This document shows positions 6,622 through 12,640 of a DNA stretch of 13,507 nucleotides, piece after piece. The notes beneath the pieces are model-generated. The model searched no databases. It was not told where the DNA came from and saw only the letters and a program-made list of their open reading frames with translations. The stretch spans positions 1 to 13,507 of the forward strand of contig CALEYY010000128.1 of NCBI GenBank assembly GCA_937928295.1, in the 5' to 3' direction. Within the stretch, counting starts at the first letter, position 1; each line of letters starts with the position of its first letter. This DNA comes from an uncultured Moraxellaceae bacterium. Its GTDB lineage: Bacteria > Pseudomonadota > Gammaproteobacteria > Pseudomonadales > Moraxellaceae. A program made the translations under genes and the position numbers.

Positions 6622-8163
6622 TCAGCGCAGAAAAAGTTGGTAGGCCGGGTTCGCACTCTCGTCGGAGTACGGGTAGCCGACGGCATCGAGCGAGGTTTTC
6701 AGCGCTTTCAGCGAGCCTGCGCCGAGCTGGAAGCCGACTAGCACGCGACCGTAGGCAGCGCCGTGGTTACGGTAGTGGAATAGCGAGATGTTCCACTGCG
6801 TGCCGAGCTGGGTCAGGAAGGCCATGAGTGCGCCCGGCCGCTCCGGAAATTCGAAGCGGAACAGGCGCTCATCGGCGAGCCCGGCATGGCCGCCAACGAG
6901 ATGGCGCGTGTGCAGCTTCGCCATTTCATCGTCAGACAAATCGAGCACGGCATAGCCCTTGCGCTGCAAGCCGCTGACCAGCTCGGCACGCTCTTCGGCA
7001 CCGTTGCGCACGGTGATACCGACAAACACATGCGCGGCGCTGTGGTCGCTGTAGCGATAGTTGAACTCGGTGACATTGCGCTTGCCGATGGCCTGGCAGA
7101 AGGCCTTGAACGCGCCCGGCTGCTCCGGGATGGTCACGGCCAGCACGGCTTCGCGGCCTTCGCCGATCTCGGTGCGCTCGGCGATGTGGCGCAGGCGGTC
7201 GAAGTTCATGTTGGCGCCGGAGTTGATGGCGATCAGGGTCTGGCCCTGCACGCCGTCGCGCTGCACATACTTCTTCAGACCGGCCAGCGACAACGCCCCC
7301 GCCGGCTCGCTGATGCAGCGGCACTCATCAAAAATGTCCTTGATGGCCGCGCACATTTCATCGGTCGAGCAAGTGATGACTTCGTCGATGCAGATCTTGG
7401 CGATATCGAAGGTGTGCTTGCCGATCTGTTTGACGGCGACGCCATCGGCGAAGAGCCCGACCTGATCAAGGGTGACGCGCTTGCCGGCCTTCATGGCGGC
7501 GGCGAGGCAGGCCGAGTCTTCGGCCTCCACCGCGATGACGCGCACCGACGGCCGCACATACTTGATGTAGGCCGCGACGCCGGCCATCAGACCGCCACCG
7601 CCGACGGGCACGAAGATGGCATCGATAGCGCCCTGATGCTGGCGCAGGATCTCCACCGCGACGGTGCCTTGGCCGGCGATGATCTCGGGGTCATCGAAGG
7701 GATGCACGAAGGTGTAGCCCTTGTCGGCCATGAGCGTTTGCGCATGCGCGAAGGCATCGTCGTAGCTGTCGCCGTGCAGCACGACTTGGCCGCCCAGCGC
7801 TTTCACGGCATTGACCTTGATGTCCGGCGTGGTTTGCGGCATCACGATCACGCCTTTGATGCCCAGCGTTTTCGCGGCCAGCGCCACGCCCTGGGCATGA
7901 TTGCCGGCGGAGGCGCAGATCACGCCCTTGGCGCGCTCGCCATCGCTGAGTTTGACGATTTTGTTGAACGCGCCACGCAGCTTGAACGAGAACACCGGCT
8001 GCAGGTCTTCGCGCTTGATCAGAATCTTGTTTTTCAGGCGGCGCGAGAGCAGGCGTGCCTCGTCGAGCGGGCTTTCGATGGCGACATCATAGACACGAGC
8101 TTGAAGGATGCGTTTAACCGTTGCATCAAGAGCGGCGGCATCAAGAGTAGGTGCATCGGGCAT
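6622..8163 (-). CDS. ilvA: Threonine ammonia-lyase, biosynthetic
   Basis: This 513-residue PLP enzyme deaminates L-threonine to 2-oxobutanoate, the first committed step to isoleucine. SFKLRGAFNKI has the Schiff-base lysine at K61; SAGNHAQGVA (85-94) and VGGGGLMAG (187-195) form the cofactor-binding loops; SGANMNFDRLRH (315-326) closes the catalytic domain. Two ACT-like regulatory domains follow (about 337-410 and 432-505), with the paired EFNYRYSD and LFHYRNHG motifs. This two-domain tail is the isoleucine-inhibited biosynthetic form, so allosteric feedback is expected. Length matches E. coli IlvA. It is divergent from rpiA and shares a 104-base promoter region with it, and it is followed at nine bases by the MpaB-like gene. 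Confidence 0.97.
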   Translation of the reverse strand: MPDAPTLDAAALDATVKRILQARVYDVAIESPLDEARLLSRRLKNKILIKREDLQPVFSFKLRGAFNKIVKLSDGERAKGVICASAGNHAQGVALAAKTLGIKGVIVMPQTTPDIKVNAVKALGGQVVLHGDSYDDAFAHAQTLMADKGYTFVHPFDDPEIIAGQGTVAVEILRQHQGAIDAIFVPVGGGGLMAGVAAYIKYVRPSVRVIAVEAEDSACLAAAMKAGKRVTLDQVGLFADGVAVKQIGKHTFDIAKICIDEVITCSTDEMCAAIKDIFDECRCISEPAGALSLAGLKKYVQRDGVQGQTLIAINSGANMNFDRLRHIAERTEIGEGREAVLAVTIPEQPGAFKAFCQAIGKRNVTEFNYRYSDHSAAHVFVGITVRNGAEERAELVSGLQRKGYAVLDLSDDEMAKLHTRHLVGGHAGLADERLFRFEFPERPGALMAFLTQLGTQWNISLFHYRNHGAAYGRVLVGFQLGAGSLKALKTSLDAVGYPYSDESANPAYQLFLR

Positions 8164-8192
8164 GGCGGGCTGCTTCCGGAGTGTTGCCAGCG

Positions 8193-8200
8193 AGTATACT
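8193..8200. promoter_or_regulatory. Palindromic -10 element shared by ilvA and rpiA
   Basis: AGTATACT is its own reverse complement, so each strand reads TATACT, five of six matches to the -10 consensus. It lies 67 bases before the rpiA ATG and about 30 bases before the ilvA ATG. No good -35 is seen at 16-18 bases on either side, so this is a plausible but weakly supported divergent promoter core. Confidence 0.35.
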
Positions 8201-8267
8201 ACGCGCCCCGATTGCGGCGTGCAGCCCGTCAGCCTGTTGCGCCGCCCCTGAGCCTCTGGAGTTCGCC

Positions 8268-8939
8268 ATGTCCACCGTTCTTTCTGCCGATGCCCTCAAG
8301 CGTGCCGTTGCCGAGGCGGCGCTCGCCCATGTGCGCGATGGCGAAGTGCTGGGTGTGGGCACGGGCTCGACGGCGAACTTTTTCATCGACGGCCTGAAGC
8401 CGATCCGCCACAAGGTCAAGGCCGCTGTGGCCAGCAGCGAAGCCACGAAGCAGCGGCTGGAAGCCATCGGCATCGAAGTGGTGAGCCTGAACGAGGTCGA
8501 TCATATCGGCGTCTATGTGGATGGGGCCGACGAGATCAATGCCGCGCTGGAGATGATCAAGGGCGGCGGCGGCGCCCTCACGCGCGAAAAGATCGTGGCG
8601 GCGCTGGCCGACAAGTTCGTCTGCATCGCCGATGACAGCAAGTGGGTCAAGCAGCTCGGCACCTTCCCGCTGCCGATCGAAGTCATCCCCATGGCGCGCT
8701 CGATGATTGCCCGCGAGCTGGTCAAGCTCGGCGGCAGCCCGGTCTATCGCACCGGTTTTGTCACCGACAACGGCAATGTCATTCTCGACACCTACAACCT
8801 CGACATCCGCAATCCGGTGGAGCTGGAAACACGCCTGAACAACCTCGTTGGCGTGGTCTGCAACGGCCTGTTTGCAAGGCGTCCGGCGGATGTGCTGCTG
8901 CTCGGTGGCAGCGCCGGCGTGAAGACCATCACGCGCTGA
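8268..8939 (+). CDS. rpiA: Ribose-5-phosphate isomerase A
   Basis: This 223-residue enzyme interconverts ribose 5-phosphate and ribulose 5-phosphate in the pentose phosphate pathway. GTGSTA (residues 31-36) is the phosphate-binding loop; DGADE (85-89) and KGGGGALTREK (98-108) hold the catalytic and substrate-binding residues, with D85, D88, K98 and E107 corresponding to D81, D84, K94 and E103 of E. coli RpiA. LLGGSAGVKTI closes the protein. The ATG at 8268 is preferred to an in-frame ATG at 8151 because TGGAG (8257-8261) lies six bases before it, the family N-terminus begins here, and the longer form would run back through the promoter region into ilvA. The stop is one base from the stop of the convergent thioesterase gene. 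Confidence 0.97.
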   Translation: MSTVLSADALKRAVAEAALAHVRDGEVLGVGTGSTANFFIDGLKPIRHKVKAAVASSEATKQRLEAIGIEVVSLNEVDHIGVYVDGADEINAALEMIKGGGGALTREKIVAALADKFVCIADDSKWVKQLGTFPLPIEVIPMARSMIARELVKLGGSPVYRTGFVTDNGNVILDTYNLDIRNPVELETRLNNLVGVVCNGLFARRPADVLLLGGSAGVKTITR

Positions 8940-8940
8940 T

Positions 8941-9447
8941 CTACTGCTGTTGCTGCTGCGCCTGGCGAAAATCCTTCAATTCTTCGGCATGACGCAGGCG
9001 CTGGTTGCGGCGCAAATTCGCCTCTGACGCGCGCCGCACTTCGGCGGGCGTTTCGGCGATCAGCGGCGGTACGGCGCGCGACTTGCCGTCGTCATCTACG
9101 GAAACAAAGGTCAGGTAGGCTGACAGAATGTGCCGGCGCTCGCCATTGATGGCCTGCGCATCAACGCGGCAGCCCACCTCCAGCGACGAGCGCCAGACCT
9201 GATTCACCGCCGCTGCAAAAATCAGCACATCGCCGCGCTTGGCCGGTGCCAGAAAATGCACGGCATCGACGCTGGCGGTAACGCAAACACTGTCGCTGTG
9301 GCGGCAGGCGACGACGGCACTGAGCCTGTCCATCTGCGCCATGATCATGCCGCCAAAGACGGTATCGTTGGCGTTCAGATCGTTCGGAAATACCCAATAG
9401 ACCTGATCGGTGACGGCGCTGGCGGCAACGGTTTTTCCGGTCGTCAT
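8941..9447 (-). CDS. Acyl-CoA thioesterase, YciA-like hotdog fold
   Basis: This 168-residue protein is a single hotdog-fold thioesterase that should hydrolyse acyl-CoA to free CoA and fatty acid in the cytoplasm. The signature is NANDTVFGGMIMAQMDR (residues 25-41), matching the YciA active-site segment, with D40 the likely catalytic acid; VTASVDAVHFLAPAKRGD (56-73) follows as expected. After about residue 130 it has a charged helical extension rich in Arg and Glu and ends QAQQQQQ. The gene starts four bases after the stop of the CsoR-family repressor on the same strand, so the two are almost certainly cotranscribed. That links a thioesterase to the sulfur-responsive regulator. The stop is one base from the rpiA stop, leaving no room for a terminator between them. 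Confidence 0.88.
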   Translation of the reverse strand: MTTGKTVAASAVTDQVYWVFPNDLNANDTVFGGMIMAQMDRLSAVVACRHSDSVCVTASVDAVHFLAPAKRGDVLIFAAAVNQVWRSSLEVGCRVDAQAINGERRHILSAYLTFVSVDDDGKSRAVPPLIAETPAEVRRASEANLRRNQRLRHAEELKDFRQAQQQQQ

Positions 9448-9451
9448 GGGC

Positions 9452-9721
9452 TTATCCGTATTTGCTGAGCAGCCGCGTCATGTGCGCGGTGGCGGCAAGC
9501 ACATGGTCGGCGTCGGGGTTGTCGGCAATTTCCATCTGCAGATGGCAGGCCACCATTTCATGAAAAGTCTTGTCCAGCGCCTTGCGCGCGGCGGAGAGCT
9601 GCTGCGCGATGCGGTCGCAGCTATCGCCGTTTTCCATCATGGCCTGGATGCCGCGAATCTGGCCCTCAACGCGGCGCAGGCGAAGGATGAGTGCACGCTG
9701 GTGTGTTTCTCTGGCTGACAT
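9452..9721 (-). CDS. CsoR/RcnR/FrmR-family repressor (DUF156), probably controls the divergent sulfur operon
   Basis: This 89-residue all-helical DNA-binding protein has the family opening RLRRVEGQIRGIQAMM (residues 14-29), then C35 in NGDSCDRIAQQLSAARKAL and a second conserved block HEMVACHLQMEI. Spacing places C35 and H60 at the CsoR/FrmR/RcnR ligand positions (25 residues apart). Position 64 is Glu, as in formaldehyde-sensing FrmR, not Cys as in CsoR. There is an extra C59 next to H60. CstR-type sulfur sensors use two Cys 29 residues apart, so this protein fits neither class exactly. It is divergent from YeeE/dioxygenase/TauE genes and upstream of the thioesterase. A palindrome at 9785-9802 resembles the operators of this family. 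Persulfide, sulfite, formaldehyde or metal are all possible inducers; context favours sulfur. Confidence 0.9.
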   Translation of the reverse strand: MSARETHQRALILRLRRVEGQIRGIQAMMENGDSCDRIAQQLSAARKALDKTFHEMVACHLQMEIADNPDADHVLAATAHMTRLLSKYG

Positions 9722-9735
9722 GGCGTGTCCGCAAA

Positions 9736-9753
9736 CATGAATCAGGTTTCATG
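9736..9753. repeat. Inverted repeat CATGAA-N6-TTCATG in the divergent intergenic region
   Basis: The arms CATGAA (9736-9741) and TTCATG (9748-9753) are perfect reverse complements around TCAGGT. It sits 14 bases upstream of the repressor ATG and has the same 6-6-6 layout as the GC-centred operator but a different sequence. It could bind a second regulator, form a hairpin in the repressor leader, or be chance. Confidence 0.4.
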
Positions 9754-9772
9754 CTACGACAAGGGTGATGAC

Positions 9773-9801
9773 TTGTGTACTCGATATACTGGGGGTAGTA
9801 T
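9773..9801 (+). promoter_or_regulatory. Putative promoter of the sulfur operon
   Basis: TTGTGT (9773-9778) and TAGTAT (9796-9801) are separated by 17 bases, and TATAAA (9799-9804) overlaps the second box as an alternative -10. The palindromic operator at 9785-9802 lies in the spacer and over the -10, the arrangement expected for repression by occlusion. The box matches are moderate, so the exact start of transcription is unknown. Confidence 0.45.
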
Positions 9802-9802
9802 A
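9785..9802. promoter_or_regulatory. Likely operator for the CsoR-family repressor
   Basis: TATACTGGGGGTAGTATA has perfect arms TATACT and AGTATA around GGGGGT. RcnR is known to bind TACT-G6-N-AGTA; this site is TACT-G5-T-AGTA, one base shorter. The neighbouring divergent gene encodes a repressor of exactly this family, and the site overlaps the plausible promoter of the sulfur operon. Because it is symmetrical it may control both directions. Confidence 0.75.
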
Positions 9803-9832
9803 AATTTCATCGGAAACAAAAGGTCTATCCTC

Positions 9833-10261
9833 ATGTTGGAATTTCCAGTGGCGTGGCAGGCGGGACTGCAAGGTGGACTACTGATCGGGCTGGCCGCGGC
9901 CTTGCTGTTCGGACTGACCGGGCGCATTGCCGGTATCAGCGGCTTACTCGCGGGCGCGTTGCGTATCGGTGCGCCGGAAGCTGGGCTGTCGCGAGCGTTC
10001 ATCGCGGGCTTGCTGGCGGCGGGCGTGATCGCGGCGCTCACGATGGGCCCGGCTCCCGCCATGCTGCCGGGTATCGGCCTGCCGACGCTGATCGTGGCTG
10101 GTCTGCTGGTCGGCTTCGGCACGCGACTGGGCAATGGTTGTACTTCCGGGCACGGCGTCTGCGGCATCAGCCGGCTGTCCTGGCGCTCGCTGGTGGCGAC
10201 TATGACTTTCATGGCGGCGGGCTTTGTCACGGTCTTTGTTATCCGGCACGGAGGGCTTTGA
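9833..10261 (+). CDS. YeeE/YedE-family membrane protein, half-size, first of pair
   Basis: This 142-residue hydrophobic protein has about five membrane segments (roughly residues 8-29, 33-46, 54-71, 82-97 and 117-137). NGCTSGHGVCG (101-111) with C103 and C110 is the hallmark of YeeE/YedE sulfur-compound transporters, whose conserved cysteines contact thiosulfate. Full-length YeeE is about twice this size; here the two halves are separate genes. The ATG at 9833 is chosen because AAAGG (9819-9823) precedes it and the hydrophobic sequence begins there. An in-frame ATG at 9725 would translate through the operator and promoter. Its stop is one base before the next ATG. Likely role: uptake or movement of thiosulfate or sulfane sulfur across the inner membrane, together with the next gene. 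Confidence 0.88.
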   Translation: MLEFPVAWQAGLQGGLLIGLAAALLFGLTGRIAGISGLLAGALRIGAPEAGLSRAFIAGLLAAGVIAALTMGPAPAMLPGIGLPTLIVAGLLVGFGTRLGNGCTSGHGVCGISRLSWRSLVATMTFMAAGFVTVFVIRHGGL

Positions 10262-10262
10262 G

Positions 10263-10676
10263 ATGAACCTTTTGTCGGCGTTTGTCTGCGGCTTGATCTT
10301 TGGCCTGGGGCTGGTGTTGTCGGGCATGACCGACCCCATGAAGGTACAGGGCTTTCTCGATCTGGCCGGGAACTGGGATGTGACACTGGCCTTCGTCATG
10401 GGCGGTGCCATTCTGGTGGCCTTGCCGGCATTCGCGCTTTGGCGTCGTCGCGCGCAGCCGGTGTTTGCGCCGGTGTTTCACTGGCCGCAGGCGACGCATA
10501 TCGATCTGCGCTTGCTCGCCGGCGCGTCGCTGTTTGGCATCGGCTGGGGCCTGTCCGGGCTGTGCCCGGGGCCGGCGCTGGTCAGTGTGGTGCAGGGCGG
10601 TCAGGGCATCGTGGCGTTTGTTGTGGCCATGCTGTTCGGATCCTGGCTGCATGACCGTTTCTTCCAGAGGCGCTGA
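10263..10676 (+). CDS. YeeE/YedE-family membrane protein, half-size, second of pair
   Basis: This 137-residue protein has hydrophobic segments at about residues 3-20, 42-60, 84-107 and 113-128. GMTDPMKVQGFLDL (21-34) and GLSGLCPGPAL (96-106) with C101 are characteristic of the second half of split YeeE/YedE transporters (the DUF6691-type partner). GAGGG at 10251-10255, within the end of the previous gene, gives a ribosome-binding site seven bases before the ATG at 10263. The single base between the stop and this start indicates translational coupling and a stoichiometric complex with the first half. The next gene, the dioxygenase, starts two bases after its stop. Function in sulfur movement is inferred from family and operon. 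Confidence 0.87.
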   Translation: MNLLSAFVCGLIFGLGLVLSGMTDPMKVQGFLDLAGNWDVTLAFVMGGAILVALPAFALWRRRAQPVFAPVFHWPQATHIDLRLLAGASLFGIGWGLSGLCPGPALVSVVQGGQGIVAFVVAMLFGSWLHDRFFQRR

Positions 10677-10678
10677 GC

Positions 10679-11374
10679 ATGATCTTTCGCCAACTTTTTC
10701 ATCGTCAGTCGAGCACCTACTCTTACCTGCTGGCCTCCGGTCCGGGTCGCGAAGCGGTACTCATCGATCCGGTCAAGGAGTATCTGCCGCAATACCTTCA
10801 ACTCTTGAAGGAGCTGGAGGTGAAGCTGGTGTATGCCATCGACACGCATACCCATGCCGACCACATTACGGCCCTGGGCGATCTGCGCGATGCCACTGCC
10901 TGCGTGACGCTGATGGGCGAGTTCACTCGTGCCCAGTGTGTGTCGCGATCTCTGCACGACGGCGAATTGTTGGCCGTGGATGGCCTGACGCTGCAAGCCC
11001 TTTACACGCCGGGCCATACCGATGAATCGTTCAGTTTCGTGCTGCGCCCCGAGCGGCCGCAAGCCGTGTTTACCGGCGATGTGCTGCTGATTCGCGGCAC
11101 CGGTCGCACCGATTTCCAGGGCGGTGATCCGCACAAGTCGTGGCATTCGATTACCGAAAAGCTGTTCCGCCTGCCGGATGAAACACTGGTCTATCCCGGC
11201 CACGATTACAAAGGCTGGAGCGTGTCCAGCATCGCCGAAGAGAAGCGCTGGAACCCGCGTGTGGCCGGTCGCAGCGAGGCCGAATATGTGGCCATCATGC
11301 GTGCCCTGAACCTGCCTGATCCGGCCATGATGGACATCGCCATCCCGGCCAATCTCGCCTGCGGTCAGGCCTGA
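10679..11374 (+). CDS. pdo: Persulfide dioxygenase, ETHE1-like metallo-beta-lactamase fold
   Basis: This 231-residue non-haem iron enzyme oxidises glutathione persulfide to sulfite and glutathione in the cytoplasm. THTHADH (residues 56-62) is the metallo-beta-lactamase motif; H57, H113 in TPGHT and D134 in TGDVL match the three iron ligands of human ETHE1 (H79, H135, D154) in spacing. GTGRTDFQGGD (140-150) and VYPGHDYKGW (171-180) are ETHE1-specific blocks that separate it from glyoxalase II. No rhodanese or DUF442 domain is fused to it, though a DUF442-like protein is encoded two genes downstream. It starts two bases after the YeeE-like gene and ends seven bases before the exporter gene, so all are in one transcript. 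Its sulfite product explains the neighbouring exporter. Confidence 0.93.
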   Translation: MIFRQLFHRQSSTYSYLLASGPGREAVLIDPVKEYLPQYLQLLKELEVKLVYAIDTHTHADHITALGDLRDATACVTLMGEFTRAQCVSRSLHDGELLAVDGLTLQALYTPGHTDESFSFVLRPERPQAVFTGDVLLIRGTGRTDFQGGDPHKSWHSITEKLFRLPDETLVYPGHDYKGWSVSSIAEEKRWNPRVAGRSEAEYVAIMRALNLPDPAMMDIAIPANLACGQA

Positions 11375-11381
11375 GCCCGGT

Positions 11382-12173
11382 ATGCTGATTATTCTTGGCT
11401 GGATCGTTGGTGTGCTGCTCGGCCTGACCGGCGCGGGCGGCGGCATGCTGGCTGTTCCGGCACTGGTGTTCGGCCTGCACTGGACGGTGGCGCAAGCAGC
11501 ACCCGTCGCGCTCATGGCGGTCGCTGTCAGTGCCAGCGTGGGTGCGCTCGATGGCCTGCGCAAGGGTCTCGCGCGTTATCGCGCCGCCATCGTCATGGCG
11601 CTGGCGGCCCTGCCCATGAGTGCGCTCGGCCTGATGCTGTCGCGCTATATTTCGCCGCAGTGGCTCACGGCCCTTTTCGTGGCGGTGATGGTGCTGGCGG
11701 CGCTACGCCTGCTGCATGCCGGGGCGCAGGCCAGCGAAGGTGCCGACATGCTGATCTGCCCGGTCAGCCCGGATACCGGCCGCTTTCTGTGGACGCCGAA
11801 ACGCGCCGTCGCGATGTGCGGCTTCGGGGCTTTTTCGGGTTTGCTGACAGGGCTGCTTGGCGTCGGTGGTGGCTTCATCATGGTGCCGGTGCTGCGCTTT
11901 TTCACCGATCTGAGCATGGCCGCCATCGTGGCCACCTCGCTGATGACCGTCGCGCTGGTGAGCAGCTTCAGCGTGCTCATGGCGATGGGGCATCTTGCGA
12001 CGGAAGCCTGGCTACCAGCGTGGCCCTTCATGCTGGCGGTGCTGGTCGGCCTGCTCTGCGGGCGCTGGCTGGCGCCTCATGTGCCGGCGCAACGGGTGCA
12101 ACAAGGCTTTGCGATTCTGATGCTGATCGTCGCTACCGCGCTCGGTATTCGCGAGTTCTGCATGCTAGGCTAA
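11382..12173 (+). CDS. TauE/SafE-family anion exporter, probably sulfite
   Basis: This 263-residue inner-membrane protein has about eight hydrophobic segments. It shows the inverted two-half structure of the TauE/SafE family: GLTGAGGGMLAVPAL (residues 14-28) and GLLGVGGGFIMVPVL (157-171) are the repeated signature in each half. A soluble loop with ICPVSPDTGRFLW lies between them at about 125-137. Family members export sulfite, sulfoacetate or related sulfur anions. Following a dioxygenase that makes sulfite, sulfite export is the natural reading, but substrate cannot be read from sequence. The start MLIILGWIVG gives an immediate first membrane segment, as is usual. No clear Shine-Dalgarno is seen, and the seven-base gap suggests coupling to the upstream gene. 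Confidence 0.88.
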   Translation: MLIILGWIVGVLLGLTGAGGGMLAVPALVFGLHWTVAQAAPVALMAVAVSASVGALDGLRKGLARYRAAIVMALAALPMSALGLMLSRYISPQWLTALFVAVMVLAALRLLHAGAQASEGADMLICPVSPDTGRFLWTPKRAVAMCGFGAFSGLLTGLLGVGGGFIMVPVLRFFTDLSMAAIVATSLMTVALVSSFSVLMAMGHLATEAWLPAWPFMLAVLVGLLCGRWLAPHVPAQRVQQGFAILMLIVATALGIREFCMLG

Positions 12174-12205
12174 GCGCCTTCTTTTCTCGTCCTTGCGAGC
12201 ATGTC

Positions 12206-12640
12206 ATGGCCCTGCCCATCCCCAATCTGCTGTTTGTGGAACCCAATCACTACGCGGGCGGCTATGTCAGCCCGGAGGCGCTGGCCGAGGTCAAGGCTGC
12301 CGGCATCACGCATGTCATCGACATGTTGCCGGAGCACGAGCATGGTGGTTTCGACGAGGCGGCGCTGGCGGCCGAGCTGGGCCTGTATTACGCGCATCTG
12401 CCGATCGTTGGCGGCCATGACCTGAACCGTGCCAATGCGCAAGCGCTGGACAGCCTGTTGGCAGCCAGCGGTGATACCCCGGTGCTGGTGCATTGCATGA
12501 GCGGCAATCGTGTGGGGGCGCTGTTTGCGCTGCGGGCGCATTGGCTACAGGGCTTGCCGGCGGTCGAGGCACTGGCGGTGGGGCGTCGTTACGGTTTGAC
12601 CAAGATGGAGCCGCTGGTGGTGCAAATTCTAGCGCTTTGA
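12206..12640 (+). CDS. DUF442-like phosphatase-fold protein with rhodanese-like Cys loop
   Basis: This 144-residue protein resembles the beta-lactamase-hydrolase-like (DUF442) branch of the dual-specificity phosphatase fold: an N-terminal block with SPEALAEVKAAGITHVIDML, a central HLPIVGGHDL, and the active-site loop HCMSGNRVGALFAL with C97 and R102. The Cys-to-Arg spacing is C-x4-R, like the rhodanese loop CRxGxR, not the C-x5-R of classical tyrosine phosphatases. In Blh proteins a DUF442 domain is fused to the ETHE1 domain; here the parts are separate genes in one operon. That favours a sulfurtransferase or persulfide-handling role over phosphatase activity, by inference. It starts 32 bases after the exporter stop with no obvious ribosome-binding site. 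Its last 12 bases overlap the convergent gene. Confidence 0.75.
   Translation: MALPIPNLLFVEPNHYAGGYVSPEALAEVKAAGITHVIDMLPEHEHGGFDEAALAAELGLYYAHLPIVGGHDLNRANAQALDSLLAASGDTPVLVHCMSGNRVGALFALRAHWLQGLPAVEALAVGRRYGLTKMEPLVVQILAL

Noticed and set aside
8151..8267. Longer rpiA start at 8151
   Set aside because: It would extend into ilvA and the promoter region; TGGAG before 8268 and the family N-terminus support the shorter form.
6886..8397. A 503-codon plus-strand open frame opposite ilvA
   Set aside because: It is antisense to a clear threonine deaminase gene and runs across the divergent promoter region into rpiA out of frame.
9725..9832. N-terminal extension of the first YeeE-like protein to the ATG at 9725
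   Set aside because: The extra 36 residues are polar and cross the operator and promoter; the ATG at 9833 has a Shine-Dalgarno and begins the hydrophobic domain.
11660..12205. Long plus-strand frame leading into the phosphatase-like gene
   Set aside because: Upstream of 12206 it is the out-of-frame reading of the exporter gene; only the part from the ATG at 12206 has recognisable protein features.
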